Source: Ferrimonas gelatinilytica (lineage in GTDB: Bacteria > Pseudomonadota > Gammaproteobacteria > Enterobacterales > Shewanellaceae). From it: a stretch of DNA of 64,000 nucleotides. Below the pieces are notes generated by a model. That model searched no databases, was not told the origin of the DNA, and saw only the letters and a list, made by a program, of their open reading frames with translations. Made by a program: the position numbers and the translations under genes. Shown piece by piece: positions 43,598-53,103 of the stretch (positions are counted from its first letter, which is position 1; the number at the start of each line of letters is the position of its first letter). The stretch is from positions 62,001-126,000 of the forward strand of contig NZ_BAABLF010000001.1 of assembly GCF_039544205.1 (NCBI RefSeq), given 5' to 3'.

Positions 43598-45028
43598 ATG
43601 AGCAAAAAACTGCACATTAAGACCTGGGGCTGCCAGATGAACGAGTACGATTCCGCCAAGATGGCGGATCTGCTGGATGCCTTCGGCAACTACACCCTGA
43701 CCGAAGAGGCGGAAGAGGCGGACGTCCTGCTGCTGAACACCTGTTCCATCCGGGAGAAGGCCCAGGAGAAGGTGTTCCACCAACTGGGACGCTGGCGTCC
43801 GCTCAAAGAGGCCAAGCCCGAACTGGTGATCGGCGTCGGCGGCTGCGTTGCCTCCCAGGAGGGGGATGCCATTCGCGAGCGAGCCCCCTACGTGGACATC
43901 GTTTTCGGCCCCCAGACCCTGCACCGCCTGCCGGAGATGATCGCCAAAGTCCAATCCGGTGAACACGGCGTGGTGGACGTCTCCTTCCCCGAGATTGAGA
44001 AGTTCGACCGCCTGCCGGAGCCCCGCGCCGAGGGAGCCACCGCCTTTGTCTCCATCATGGAGGGCTGCAACAAGTACTGCTCCTTCTGCGTGGTGCCCTA
44101 TACCCGCGGTGAAGAGGTCAGCCGGCCCCTGGACGACGTCCTCTACGAAGTGGCGCAACTGGCGGAACAGGGTGTCCGGGAGATCAACCTGCTGGGCCAA
44201 AACGTCAACGCCTACCGCGGGGCAACCCACGACGACGGCATCTGCAGCTTTGCGGACCTGCTGCGCTACGTCGCCGCCATCGACGGCATCGACCGCCTGC
44301 GCTTTACCACCAGCCATCCGGTGGAGTTCACCCAGGACATTATTGACGCCTACGCCGACGTGCCGGAGCTGGTGGACTTCCTTCACCTGCCGGTACAGAG
44401 CGGCTCCGACCGCGTACTGACCATGATGAAGCGCAACCACACCGCGCTGGAGTTCAAGTCGATCATCCGCCGTCTGCGCAAGGTGCGCCCCGACATCCAC
44501 GTCAGCTCTGACTTCATCGTGGGCTTCCCCAACGAGACCGATCAGGATTTCGAGGACACCATGAGCCTGATCCGCGAGATCGACTTCGACATGAGCTTCT
44601 CCTTCATCTACAGCCCCCGTCCGGGTACCCCGGCGGCGGACATGGTGGATGACGTCGACGACGAGACCAAGAAACAGCGTCTCTACATCCTTCAGGAGCG
44701 CATCAACCAGCAGGCGATGCAGTACAGCCGCCGTATGCAGGGCACCATCCAGCGTATCCTGGTTGAGGGCACCTCGAAAAAGAACGTGATGGAGCTGCGC
44801 GGGCGTACCGAGAACAACCGGGTGGTAAACTTCGAAGGGCAGCCGGAGCTTATCGGCAGCTTTGTCGATGTGGAGATCACCGACGTGTTCCCCAACTCTC
44901 TGCGTGGTACGCTGGTGCGCACGGAACAGGAGATGGATCTGCGTCGCGAACTGCGGCCCGGTGATATCCTTAAGAAACGCCCCAACAACACCCCCGACGA
45001 GCTGGGCGTTGCCACGTTCCAGCCGTAA
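43598..45028 (+). CDS. miaB: tRNA-2-methylthio-N6-isopentenyladenosine synthase
   Basis: A 476-aa radical-SAM enzyme that adds the methylthio group to i6A37 of tRNAs reading UNN codons. The N-terminal Fe-S domain has Cys in TWGCQMNEYDS, LNTCSIREKA and GGCVAS. The radical-SAM cluster is CNKYCSFC, and the C terminus is a TRAM domain. The length is normal. It is the first gene of the miaB-ybeZ-ybeY-ybeX-lnt run. Confidence 0.97.
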   Translation: MSKKLHIKTWGCQMNEYDSAKMADLLDAFGNYTLTEEAEEADVLLLNTCSIREKAQEKVFHQLGRWRPLKEAKPELVIGVGGCVASQEGDAIRERAPYVDIVFGPQTLHRLPEMIAKVQSGEHGVVDVSFPEIEKFDRLPEPRAEGATAFVSIMEGCNKYCSFCVVPYTRGEEVSRPLDDVLYEVAQLAEQGVREINLLGQNVNAYRGATHDDGICSFADLLRYVAAIDGIDRLRFTTSHPVEFTQDIIDAYADVPELVDFLHLPVQSGSDRVLTMMKRNHTALEFKSIIRRLRKVRPDIHVSSDFIVGFPNETDQDFEDTMSLIREIDFDMSFSFIYSPRPGTPAADMVDDVDDETKKQRLYILQERINQQAMQYSRRMQGTIQRILVEGTSKKNVMELRGRTENNRVVNFEGQPELIGSFVDVEITDVFPNSLRGTLVRTEQEMDLRRELRPGDILKKRPNNTPDELGVATFQP

Positions 45029-45050
45029 CGGTCGCCACTAAGGACAGAGA

Positions 45051-46154
45051 TTGAGTAACAAATTGCTGACCCTCGAGGTCCACCTGGAACCGGCCCAGAA
45101 CCAGCGCCTGGCGGCGCTGTGTGGGCCCTTCGACGACAACCTGAAGCAGATTGAGCGCCGACTCGGCGTGGAGGTGAGTTACCACAGTAACCACTTTACC
45201 GTGGTGGGGCAGCCAACCCAGGCCAAAGGGGCCATTGAGCTGCTGAAAACCCTCTACGTCGAAACCGCCCCAGTGAAGGGGCAACAGCCGGACCTGGAGC
45301 CGGAACAGGTGCACCTGGCCATCCAGGAGACGGTCCGGCTGGAAGCGGAGGACACCAGCGCTTTGGGCGATGAGGTGTTCCTCAAAACCAAGAAGGGGGT
45401 GCTCAAGCCCCGCAACCCCAACCAGGCGCAGTACATCCGCAACATCATCGCCCACGACATCTGTTTCGGTGTCGGCCCAGCCGGTACCGGCAAGACCTAC
45501 CTGGCGGTCGCAGCGGCGGTGGATGCCCTGGAGCGACAGGAGATCCGTCGCATCCTGCTGACCCGTCCAGCGGTGGAAGCGGGCGAAAAGCTTGGTTTTT
45601 TGCCTGGCGACCTGAGCCAGAAGGTCGATCCCTACCTGCGCCCCCTGTACGACGCCCTGTTCGAGATGTTGGGCTTCGAGCGGGTGGAGCGCCTGATTGA
45701 GCGTAACGTCATCGAGGTGGCCCCCCTGGCCTACATGCGTGGCCGGACCCTCAACGACGCCTTCATCATCCTCGACGAAAGCCAGAACACCACGGTGGAA
45801 CAGATGAAGATGTTCCTGACCCGCATCGGCTTTAACAGCCGCGCGGTGATCACCGGTGACATCACCCAGGTGGATCTGCCCCGGGGCACCCGCTCCGGTC
45901 TGCGCCACGCCATCGAGGTGCTGCGGGACGTCGAAAGCATCAGCTTCAACTTCTTCCAGTCCACCGACGTGGTGCGCCACCCGGTCGTGGCCCGCGTTGT
46001 GGAAGCCTACGAGAAGTTTGAACGGGCCGAGCAGGCCAACAAGGCCAGGATTGAGAAGGCTCGCCAGGCCGAGCGCGAGGCACTGGTGGCCGCCAACACG
46101 CCAGCCGCGGCCAGCGTCAGCACACCGAAAGGGGAGTCTAGCGATGAGCAATGA
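45051..46154 (+). CDS. ybeZ: PhoH-like ATPase YbeZ
   Basis: A 367-aa predicted ATPase/RNA helicase partner of YbeY. The N-terminal KH-like part (EVSYHSNHFTVVGQP) precedes the PhoH core with Walker A GPAGTGKTYL, LTRPAVEAGEKLGFLPGDL and ILDESQNTT. The tail is long and Ala-rich. The start is TTG with AAGGA upstream. The end overlaps ybeY by 11 bp. Confidence 0.94.
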   Translation: MSNKLLTLEVHLEPAQNQRLAALCGPFDDNLKQIERRLGVEVSYHSNHFTVVGQPTQAKGAIELLKTLYVETAPVKGQQPDLEPEQVHLAIQETVRLEAEDTSALGDEVFLKTKKGVLKPRNPNQAQYIRNIIAHDICFGVGPAGTGKTYLAVAAAVDALERQEIRRILLTRPAVEAGEKLGFLPGDLSQKVDPYLRPLYDALFEMLGFERVERLIERNVIEVAPLAYMRGRTLNDAFIILDESQNTTVEQMKMFLTRIGFNSRAVITGDITQVDLPRGTRSGLRHAIEVLRDVESISFNFFQSTDVVRHPVVARVVEAYEKFERAEQANKARIEKARQAEREALVAANTPAAASVSTPKGESSDEQ

Positions 46155-46599
46155 TCTGGATCTGCAGATCGCCGTGGAGGACGCGAACCTTCCGACCCAT
46201 GACCAGTTCCAGGCCTGGGTCGATGCCGCCCTGGCCGGGCAGGCGGGTGAGCATGAACTGACAATCCGCGTCTGCGATGCGGCGGAAAGCCAGCAGCTCA
46301 ACCGGGATTACCGGGGCAAGGACAAGCCCACCAACGTGCTCTCCTTTCCCTTCGAGGCCCCGCCGGGGATCGAGCTGCCCCTGCTGGGGGATCTCGTGAT
46401 CTGCGCCGAGGTGGTGGCCCAAGAGGCGGCCGAACAGGAAAAAAGCCTGATGGATCATTGGGCTCACATGGTCATTCATGGTTGCCTACACTTGATCGGC
46501 TACGATCACATCGAGGATCAGGATGCCGAGGAGATGGAGGCGCTGGAGCAACAACTGTTAGCGCAACTGGGCATTGCCGATCCCTACCAAGAACGGTAA
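46144..46599 (+). CDS. ybeY: Endoribonuclease YbeY
   Basis: A 151-aa zinc-dependent RNase needed for 16S rRNA 3'-end maturation and ribosome quality control. The metal site HGCLHLIGYDH is intact, and RDYRGKDKPTNVLSFPFE is the other family block. It is translationally coupled to ybeZ. Confidence 0.96.
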   Translation: MSNDLDLQIAVEDANLPTHDQFQAWVDAALAGQAGEHELTIRVCDAAESQQLNRDYRGKDKPTNVLSFPFEAPPGIELPLLGDLVICAEVVAQEAAEQEKSLMDHWAHMVIHGCLHLIGYDHIEDQDAEEMEALEQQLLAQLGIADPYQER

Positions 46600-46632
46600 T
46601 CTGACCCTGAATTTTTTAGCCAAAGAGACAAC

Positions 46633-47517
46633 ATGAACGAAGACCAACCCCCGTCGAGTAGCAGTAATAAGGGCAAACCGGGCCTGCTGGACCGGATCTC
46701 GCAACTCTTTACCGGTGAACCCCAGAATCGACAGGAATTGGTGGACGTGATCCAGGATGCCGAAGAGCGGCATCTGATCGACTCCGACACCAAAGAGATG
46801 ATCAACGGCGTCCTCGATGTCGCCGAGTTGAAGGTGCGGGATCTGATGATCCCCCGCTCCCAGATCATTGCCATCGAAAAAAACCAAACGGTGCCGGAGT
46901 TCCTTCCCATTGTTATCGAGTCCGCCCACAGCCGCTTCCCGGTGATCGATCGCGACAAGGATCACATCGAGGGGATCCTTCTGGCCAAGGATCTGCTGGC
47001 CTGGGGCTTTGGCAATGACGCCGACTTCACCCTCGACAAGGTGCTGCGCCCTGCGGTGGTGGTTCCCGAGAGCAAGCGGGTCGACGTCCTGCTCAAGGAG
47101 TTCCGCTCCGAGCGCTACCACATGGCCATCGTTGTGGACGAGTATGGCGGTGTCTCCGGCCTCATCACCATCGAGGATATTCTCGAAGCGATTGTTGGCG
47201 ACATCGAAGATGAAACCGACGCCGAAGAGGACAACCTGGAACATATCCGCCGCATCAGCCGGCAGGTTTGGTCGGTGGCGGCCCTGACCCCCATCGACGA
47301 GTTCAATGCCCACTTTGACTGCGGCTTCCCCGACGAGGAGTACGACACCGTCGGTGGCCTCATCAGCCACGCCTTCGGCCACCTGCCGGAGCGGGGCGAG
47401 AGCATCGAGATGGGCGGCTTCGAGTTCAAGGTGGTCAGCGCCGACACCCGGCGCCTGGTGCAACTGCAAGTTCGTCAGACCCACACCGACAGTATCAAGG
47501 ATCATTCTGCCGCGTGA
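46633..47517 (+). CDS. ybeX: CNNM/CorC family protein with two CBS domains
   Basis: A 294-aa cytoplasmic protein: two CBS domains (about 70-190, MIPRSQIIAIEKNQT and YHMAIVVDEYGGVSGLITIEDI) and a C-terminal CorC/HlyC domain. CorC is linked to magnesium and cobalt efflux, while newer work on YbeX points to ribosome metabolism. The gene ends GTGA shared with the start of lnt. Confidence 0.95.
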   Translation: MNEDQPPSSSSNKGKPGLLDRISQLFTGEPQNRQELVDVIQDAEERHLIDSDTKEMINGVLDVAELKVRDLMIPRSQIIAIEKNQTVPEFLPIVIESAHSRFPVIDRDKDHIEGILLAKDLLAWGFGNDADFTLDKVLRPAVVVPESKRVDVLLKEFRSERYHMAIVVDEYGGVSGLITIEDILEAIVGDIEDETDAEEDNLEHIRRISRQVWSVAALTPIDEFNAHFDCGFPDEEYDTVGGLISHAFGHLPERGESIEMGGFEFKVVSADTRRLVQLQVRQTHTDSIKDHSAA

Positions 47518-49043
47518 ACCCCAAACATCGACCGCTAGCGGGGCTTTCCAGCCCCGCTTTTCATTATCTGCTGGCGCTGCTGTCCGGTATCCTGGCTCAC
47601 CTCGCCTTCGCCCCCTACCCCCTCTGGCCACTGCTGCCGCTCTCGCTGGCGCTGCTGCTTTGGCAAACCCGGGGGAAAAGTGCCGCCACCGCGGGCCGCC
47701 TCGGCTGGGCCTGGGGCTTCGGCCTCTTTGCCGCCGGGATCCGCTGGGTCCATGTCAGCATCGACACCTTCGGTGGCATGCCCCTGGGAGTGTCACTGGC
47801 CCTGATGGCCCTGCTCTGCCTCTACCTGGCGATCTACCCTGCCCTGGCGCTCTACCTGCTGAACCGCTTTTTCAGCCACAGCCTGCTCAGCCGAACCCTG
47901 GCGTTCCCGGCTCTCTGGCTGGTGGCGGAGTGGCTGCGGGGCAAGATGCTCACCGGCTTCCCCTGGCTCTGGTCCGGCTACAGCCAGCTCGATGGCCCCA
48001 TGGCCTCCCTGGCTCCGGTTATCGGTGCCCTGGGCCTGGGCATGGCGGTCAGCTTCCTGGCCGCCGGTTTGGCCGCCCTGGCCCAGGGACGGTGGCGCTA
48101 CGGGATGATCCCGCTCTGCCTGGTGCTGCTCAGCGTCCTGGCAACTTGGGCACCCCGCCCCCAGCAGGATGGCCGCACGCTGGATGTTGCCCTGGTCCAG
48201 GGCAACATCGCCCAGAGCCTCAAGTGGGAGCCGGAGAACCTCTGGCCGACCCTGACCCGCTACCAGGATATGAGCCGGCCCCACTTCGACGCCGATCTGA
48301 TCATCTGGCCGGAAGCGGCGGTGCCCGCGCCGGAGGTGATGGTGAAGGATTTCTTGGTGATGCTGGATGCGGCCCTCAAGGAGGCCGACACCCCGCTCAT
48401 CTCCGGCATCATCAGCATGGACCCGGACAAGAACTTCTATAACTCCCTGCTGACCCTCGGAGAGTGGCAGCAGGTGCCACTGCTGCCGACCGACCCGGGG
48501 CGCTACCACAAGCACCAGTTGCTGCCCATCGGGGAGTTTGTCCCCATGGAGGATCTGCTGCGGCCCCTGGCGCCCTTCTTCAACCTGCCGATGTCCTCCT
48601 TCGCCCGAGGCGATTTCCTGCAGCCCAACCTCAGCGCCGCCGGCGTCACCCTGGCACCGGCGATCTGCTACGAGATCGCCTTCCCGGAGCTGGTTCGAAG
48701 CAACGTCCACGCCGACACGGATCTGCTGCTGACCGTCTCCAACGATGCCTGGTTTGGCGACTCCATCGGCCCCCACCAGCACATGGCGATCGCGCGGATG
48801 CGCTCGCTGGAGCTGGGTCGGCCCCTGCTGCGGGTCACCAACAACGGGATCACCGCCGTGGTCGACGAGCGGGGCCAGATCACCGCACAGTTACCGCAGT
48901 TTGAGCAGGGAGTGCTGCGCACCGACGTTTCCCTGGTACAGGGGCAAACCTGGTTTAACCGCCTCGGCCAAGACCCGCTGTACGCCCTGGCCGTGCTGCT
49001 GCTGGTACTGTCAGCCTGGGCCGGACGCCGCGCCAGAGACTGA
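47514..49043 (+). CDS. lnt: Apolipoprotein N-acyltransferase
   Basis: A 509-aa inner-membrane enzyme that adds the third acyl chain to lipoproteins. About eight membrane helices surround a periplasmic nitrilase-fold domain (about 220-470). The catalytic Glu is in IWPEAAVPAP and the Cys in PAICYEIAFPE, with Lys in the PGRYHKHQLLPIGEFVP region. The start is GTG, overlapping the ybeX stop by 4 bp. Confidence 0.96.
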   Translation: MNPKHRPLAGLSSPAFHYLLALLSGILAHLAFAPYPLWPLLPLSLALLLWQTRGKSAATAGRLGWAWGFGLFAAGIRWVHVSIDTFGGMPLGVSLALMALLCLYLAIYPALALYLLNRFFSHSLLSRTLAFPALWLVAEWLRGKMLTGFPWLWSGYSQLDGPMASLAPVIGALGLGMAVSFLAAGLAALAQGRWRYGMIPLCLVLLSVLATWAPRPQQDGRTLDVALVQGNIAQSLKWEPENLWPTLTRYQDMSRPHFDADLIIWPEAAVPAPEVMVKDFLVMLDAALKEADTPLISGIISMDPDKNFYNSLLTLGEWQQVPLLPTDPGRYHKHQLLPIGEFVPMEDLLRPLAPFFNLPMSSFARGDFLQPNLSAAGVTLAPAICYEIAFPELVRSNVHADTDLLLTVSNDAWFGDSIGPHQHMAIARMRSLELGRPLLRVTNNGITAVVDERGQITAQLPQFEQGVLRTDVSLVQGQTWFNRLGQDPLYALAVLLLVLSAWAGRRARD

Positions 49044-49064
49044 CGGCTCACGTATCGACGCACC

Positions 49065-49092
49065 ACAAGGGCAACCCTAGGGTTGCCCTTGT
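49065..49092 (+). terminator. Terminator after lnt
   Basis: A perfect 28-bp palindrome (ACAAGGGCAACCCT and its complement) followed by GCTTTCTCTCTT. Confidence 0.7.
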
Positions 49093-49232
49093 GCTTTCTC
49101 TCTTGCAACTGAAAGGGCTTAGCCCATCGAGATCAGCACCTAGATCAGCTCCTAAATGGCTGTTCCTAAATATGCGCCACTTTCGTGAAAGCTCAGGCTC
49201 CCTGGGCTTTGCTTCGGCTCTTAGGAACTAGA

Positions 49233-49268
49233 GCTTAGGAACTAGGCTCTTGTTCCTAGTTCCTAAGC
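49233..49268. repeat. 14-bp perfect inverted repeat (REP-like palindrome)
   Basis: GCTTAGGAACTAGG and its complement flank an 8-nt loop; an extra half copy CTTAGGAACTAG lies just to the left. Related but imperfect TTAGGATCTAGG and CCTAG-TTCCTAA pieces occur near 55632-55680. Confidence 0.85.
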
Positions 49269-49437
49269 GCTTTGTGCTCCTCTGCATCAGGTTGCTCTCG
49301 CGAACGGTAGGGTGTGGGACAATTCGGAACAGTTAGTTAGAGCGCCGCCCAGTACCGTGCCGGTCAATGTGCGCGACACAGCGTCAAACAAGCATGGTAA
49401 CCTGCACTTTGTGAATAAAAACAACAGGCAGGGAGCC

Positions 49438-51132
49438 ATGGCACGCATAAGACAACTGATCCTCACCACCCTCATCGCCACAACCAGCCTCAGCACGGCG
49501 GCCTTTGACCGGGTCTCCGGTCAGCCCTTCGCCTCCCGCTCCCCCGTGTATGCCCAGCAGGGGATGGCGGCCACCAGTCAGCCACTGGCTACCCAGGTGG
49601 CGCTGGATATCCTCAAACAGGGCGGCAGCGCGGTGGACGCGGCCATTGCCGCCAATGCCGTCCTGGGGCTGGTGGAGCCCACCGGCTGCGGCATTGGCGG
49701 CGATCTGTTCGCGATCGTCTGGGACGGCGAACAGCTGCACGGCCTTAACGCCTCCGGCCGCAGCCCGCAAAGCCTCACCCTGGACGTGTTTGAAGCCCAG
49801 GGGCTGGAATCCATCCCCTCCTACGGCCCCCTGCCGGTCTCCGTACCCGGCGCAGTGGATGGTTGGTTTGAGCTGCACGGCCGTTTCGGCAAGCTGCCTA
49901 TGACCACGCTGCTGGCGCCGGCCATCCAGTACGCCGAAACCGGCTTTCCGGTATCGGATCTTATCGCCTACTACCTGGACCGCAGCGCCGACCGGTTAGG
50001 TAAATACCCGGGCTTTAAAGAGACCTTTATGCCCGAGGGCGCCATGCCCAAGACCGGCGAGATCTTCAAAAACCCGGGGCTGGCCTACAGCTACCGACTG
50101 CTGGCCGAGCAGGGCCGGGACGCTTTTTACAAGGGCGAGATCGCCGAGCGGATCGACCGCTATATGGCCGAGCACGGCGGCTACCTCACCAAGGCGGACT
50201 TGGCCGCCCACACCAGTGACTGGGTGGATCCGGTCAGCACCAACTACCGCGGCGTCGATGTGTGGGAACTGCCCCCTCCGGGTCAGGGGATCGCCGCACT
50301 GCAGATCTTAAAGATGCTGGAGGGCTATGATCTGGCCGCCATGGGCCGGGAGAGCAGCGAGTATGTGCACACCTTTGTCGAGGCCAAGAAGCTGGCCTTT
50401 GAAGACCGGGCCAAATACTACGCCGATCCGGACTTTGCCCAGGTGCCGGTGGCGCAGCTTATCAGCGACCAATACAACCAGGACCGCGCCAAGCTGATTG
50501 GCCCGAAAGCGGCCAAACGGCTGGATGCGGGCAACCCGGCGCTGTATCGCGGCGACACCATCTACCTGACCACCGCCGACAGCGAGGGCAATATGGTGTC
50601 GCTCATTCAGAGCAACTACCGGGGCATGGGCAGCGGTATGACCCCGCCGGGCCTGGGCTTTGTCCTGCAAGACCGAGGCGAGCTGTTCTCCCTCACCACA
50701 GGGGAAGCCAACAGCTACGCCCCGGGCAAGCGCCCCTTCCACACCATCATCCCCGCCTTTGCCACCAAAGACGACAAACCCTGGCTCAGCTTTGGCGTGA
50801 TGGGCGGTGCCACCCAGCCCCAGGCCCATGCCCAGATCATCATTAATCTCATCGACTTTGGCCTAAACCTGCAGGAAGCCGGTGACGCCCCGCGGATCCT
50901 CCACACCGGCTCCAGCCAGCCCACCGGTGAGCAGATGACCGACGGCGGCGTGGTCAGCTTGGAGTCCGGTTTCCCCTACCTCATCCGCCGGGAGCTGATG
51001 GCCAAAGGCCACACAGTGCAAGACACCTTGGGCGCCTACGGCGGCTACCAGGCGATCCTTTGGGATGAGCAGAACCAGACCTACATCGGCGCCTCGGAGA
51101 GTCGCAAAGACGGCATGGCGGCGGGGTACTGA
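49438..51132 (+). CDS. ggt: Gamma-glutamyltranspeptidase
   Basis: A 564-aa periplasmic Ntn-hydrolase that cleaves gamma-glutamyl bonds of glutathione. The ATG at 49438 gives a signal peptide (RQLILTTLIATTSLSTAAF) and has GGGAG nearby; the frame upstream of it is not needed. The large-subunit signature AAIAANAVLGLVEPTGCGIGGDLF and the autocleavage/nucleophile Thr374 in RGDTIYLTTADSEGNMVS are present, as is the NYRGMGSGM stretch and GGGTQPQ-like MGGATQPQAHAQI. The protein is in the YwrD/short GGT style of sequence rather than the E. coli type, so the exact substrate is open. Confidence 0.93.
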   Translation: MARIRQLILTTLIATTSLSTAAFDRVSGQPFASRSPVYAQQGMAATSQPLATQVALDILKQGGSAVDAAIAANAVLGLVEPTGCGIGGDLFAIVWDGEQLHGLNASGRSPQSLTLDVFEAQGLESIPSYGPLPVSVPGAVDGWFELHGRFGKLPMTTLLAPAIQYAETGFPVSDLIAYYLDRSADRLGKYPGFKETFMPEGAMPKTGEIFKNPGLAYSYRLLAEQGRDAFYKGEIAERIDRYMAEHGGYLTKADLAAHTSDWVDPVSTNYRGVDVWELPPPGQGIAALQILKMLEGYDLAAMGRESSEYVHTFVEAKKLAFEDRAKYYADPDFAQVPVAQLISDQYNQDRAKLIGPKAAKRLDAGNPALYRGDTIYLTTADSEGNMVSLIQSNYRGMGSGMTPPGLGFVLQDRGELFSLTTGEANSYAPGKRPFHTIIPAFATKDDKPWLSFGVMGGATQPQAHAQIIINLIDFGLNLQEAGDAPRILHTGSSQPTGEQMTDGGVVSLESGFPYLIRRELMAKGHTVQDTLGAYGGYQAILWDEQNQTYIGASESRKDGMAAGY

Positions 51133-51849
51133 GCCGAGGGCGGCCCCTCAGCGCTCCCCGTCTTAGACGGGGGCGGCTTAAGTTTTGGGGGCCGCTGTCG
51201 CGGCGGACGTGAGGTTTAGTGTGCTGCGCACGGCTGGGTGTTCGTGGGCCGCTGCGCGGCGGGGGCTTGAAAGAATGAGTGTGCTGGCGCACGGCTGGGT
51301 TTGCCGGGTGCGGCTCGGCGGCCGCCAAGGGCTTCGCCCTCTGGACTCCCTTGTGTCTCCCTGCGGCCGCTCATCTTTGGTCGAACGGCGCCCGATGGGC
51401 AGGAAGCCCAAGTGCCGCGATCACAGGGAGGTGAAGGAGCGGCCTCGAAGTCGACAGAGCAAAGCGTGGGTATTCGAATTACGTGAGTCGACTTTGCCTC
51501 CGGTGCGCTCTCGCTGCGGCCCGGGCCAGAGTCGGCTTTATCGCTGCTCGCTCCCTACTGTGCGATAAATGTCCGGCTTCGGCTTTCACCCATGCCTCCG
51601 CTGGCCTTTAGTGCCCCTCTGACCCTCTCCCTTGCCTTACCGGGGCTTCACTCGGGCACCTCTAATTCGGCCTAAAAGCGGGTGGGATGTCCGTCTTCGA
51701 GCCGTGACTGGCTGATGACAACAGGGCGGCTATTTCAAATTTTCGAATACGAATGTATTCGTCTGCCCAAAAATCCGCGAACAACCTTTTTTATGTGGGA
51801 TTGAACAGGTGACGACGACCGCCTGTCGCGCCGTGTTTATGGTGGTGAT
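51133..51849. other. Noncoding, repeat-rich left flank of the cassette island
   Basis: No gene is supported. The left part (51156-51330) has several GC-rich palindromic motifs (GGGCCGCTG-CGGCGG and GTGTGCTG-CGCACGGC) in tandem; a small hairpin CCCCGTC/GACGGGG lies at 51156. The middle is GC-rich without signature. At 51744-51761 there is a CGAATAC/GTATTCG hairpin. Confidence 0.5.
51178..51300 (+). repeat. GC-rich repeat cluster, left copy
   Basis: Two tandem units of GGGCCGCTG(T)CGCGGCGG followed by GTGTGCTG(G)CGCACGGCTGGG. GTGTGCTGGCGCACGGC at 51279-51295 is found exactly, inverted, at 53441-53457. Confidence 0.75.
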
Positions 51850-52221
51850 TCATAACCAGTCACCTGTGACAGCCATACCACCGACAAACCAAGTCCAGAA
51901 CAGGGCGAAGAGTGTCCAAATGTGTAAAAAGTGACAGAACTTCGGCCCACTAAATCTTAACAGTGAATAGATAGCAGAAGCCGCAGCAACCGTCAGGCAC
52001 ACATATAGCGGCATTATTAACGTGCTACTTGTGTATCCCAACCTGCCGAGGATAAGAGAAAAACCCAGAACGCAGAGCAAAAATGCTGCGTGCATCGATA
52101 CTGCTATCCGATGCACGCCTGCGTACTTCTCCGCACGCCAGAACCCACAAGACACACCAATACTCATCCCGGCATAAAGCAGGTTGAACAGAAGTTCCTG
52201 TGTGCTATTTAGATGTTCCAT
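51850..52221 (-). CDS. Hypothetical four-helix membrane protein (cassette C)
   Basis: A 123-aa protein with four hydrophobic segments and no recognised family. The ATG lies 16 bp after a GCGTTAGCGC core site, the short leader typical of integron cassette genes. No complete attC-like palindrome follows the stop codon, so this cassette seems truncated at its 3' end. Base composition is more AT-rich than the surrounding chromosome. Confidence 0.65.
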   Translation of the reverse strand: MEHLNSTQELLFNLLYAGMSIGVSCGFWRAEKYAGVHRIAVSMHAAFLLCVLGFSLILGRLGYTSSTLIMPLYVCLTVAAASAIYSLLRFSGPKFCHFLHIWTLFALFWTWFVGGMAVTGDWL

Positions 52222-52231
52222 ATCCGTATCG

Positions 52232-52332
52232 CGCTAACGCCCTATTAATGGGAAAAATCAAGTTGGATAGAATGTGAAGCGGAGCTAAATCAAGCCAATT
52301 TAATTTTCTCCACTTTAAACATTTTGTTATGA
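52232..52332 (-). other. attC-like recombination site (cassette B)
   Basis: About 101 bp. On the minus strand it begins TCATAAC (R''-like), ends GCGTTAGCG (R'-like), and its halves form an imperfect palindrome with inner arms AAAATTAAATTGG and CCAACTTGATTTT. It starts 4 bp after the stop of the lipoprotein gene. Confidence 0.6.
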
Positions 52333-52336
52333 AATG

Positions 52337-52696
52337 CTAATTGTCAAATGTCCACTTGGCGTCATTTCCAGAGCACTCAGAAGTGAATTTAAAATCCTTC
52401 GTGCCAACAGGTTTTATCTTGTATTCTGCAAATGTGAAGAAATCTTCCAGTTGTGATAACTTTAGATGTTTTAGACAGTGGATCTCCAGTTTTTTAGACG
52501 ATATCTCACCAGACCAAAACTGAGCCATAAGTACCTTAGATAATTCTTTGGCATTGTAGCTATCGCCTTGGTAGTAATAACTTCCATCAATCCTTAATTC
52601 TACAAAAATATGGTCATCTGTTTCATTTGGCATCATCTGACATGAACAGATAAGAAGAGGAGATGCTATTAAGAACTTAGACTTCAGGTTGAGCAT
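52337..52696 (-). CDS. Hypothetical small lipoprotein (cassette B)
   Basis: A 119-aa protein with a signal peptide (LNLKSKFLIASPLLICSC) ending in a plausible lipobox. The mature part is polar with one Tyr-rich strand region and no recognised domain. The start at 52696 is supported by AAGGAAG and is 20 bp after the cassette junction. The longer frame to 52735 runs into the attC-like site and is rejected. Confidence 0.65.
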   Translation of the reverse strand: MLNLKSKFLIASPLLICSCQMMPNETDDHIFVELRIDGSYYYQGDSYNAKELSKVLMAQFWSGEISSKKLEIHCLKHLKLSQLEDFFTFAEYKIKPVGTKDFKFTSECSGNDAKWTFDN

Positions 52697-52710
52697 ATAC
52701 TTCCTTGTGT

Positions 52711-52813
52711 GAATAACGCTTGCCGTAAACGGCACAAAATAGCAGGCTAAAATTGGCGACGAAGGAGCACAAGCCTGCTGTTTTGTGTCCTTGGTTTAAC
52801 GGCCTTGTTAGGT
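52711..52813 (-). other. attC-like recombination site (cassette A)
   Basis: About 103 bp. On the minus strand the R'' core ACCTAAC overlaps the stop codon of the gene before it. The ends TAACAAGGCCGTTAAAC and GTTTACGGCAAGCGTTA are complementary apart from small mismatches, and an inner stem CAGCAGGCT/AGCCTGCT closes it. The R'' core is the exact complement of GTTAGGT at the start of the same cassette (53104-53110), as expected for a true integron cassette. Confidence 0.72.
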
Positions 52814-53080
52814 GCGATTTTGATCAATATCATGACCACAGTTATAACAATTTGAAGATGGTAAGCGATATTTGTAAAAACCTTGCATTACTTGATTTCT
52901 ATGACACTTTTGGCAGGTATAACCTAAAGCTTTAATTACTAATAGAATACCAAGCACCATGCTACCGATATAAAACGGATTAACAAAGAAATCATCAACG
53001 GTTGTTCGTTGGAATTGATAACCTATGATGCATAAGATTAACAAACCCAAATATATTTTAAACTGAACACTACGCTTCAA
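52808..53080 (-). CDS. Hypothetical membrane protein with zinc-ribbon (cassette A)
   Basis: A 90-aa protein with two hydrophobic helices (about 8-25 and 36-52) followed by a CQKC/CYNC zinc-ribbon. The start is TTG with AGAGAGG five bases upstream, 29 bp after the GTTAGGT core site. It is not a recognised family. AT-rich and minus strand, like the other two cassette genes. Confidence 0.65.
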   Translation of the reverse strand: MKRSVQFKIYLGLLILCIIGYQFQRTTVDDFFVNPFYIGSMVLGILLVIKALGYTCQKCHRNQVMQGFYKYRLPSSNCYNCGHDIDQNRT

Positions 53081-53103
53081 TTTAACCTCTCTCTCAACAG
53101 AGC

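Noticed and set aside
52697..52735. N-terminal extension of the cassette B lipoprotein
   Set aside because: It runs into the attC-like site and lacks a ribosome site; the start at 52696 has AAGGAAG and gives a signal peptide.
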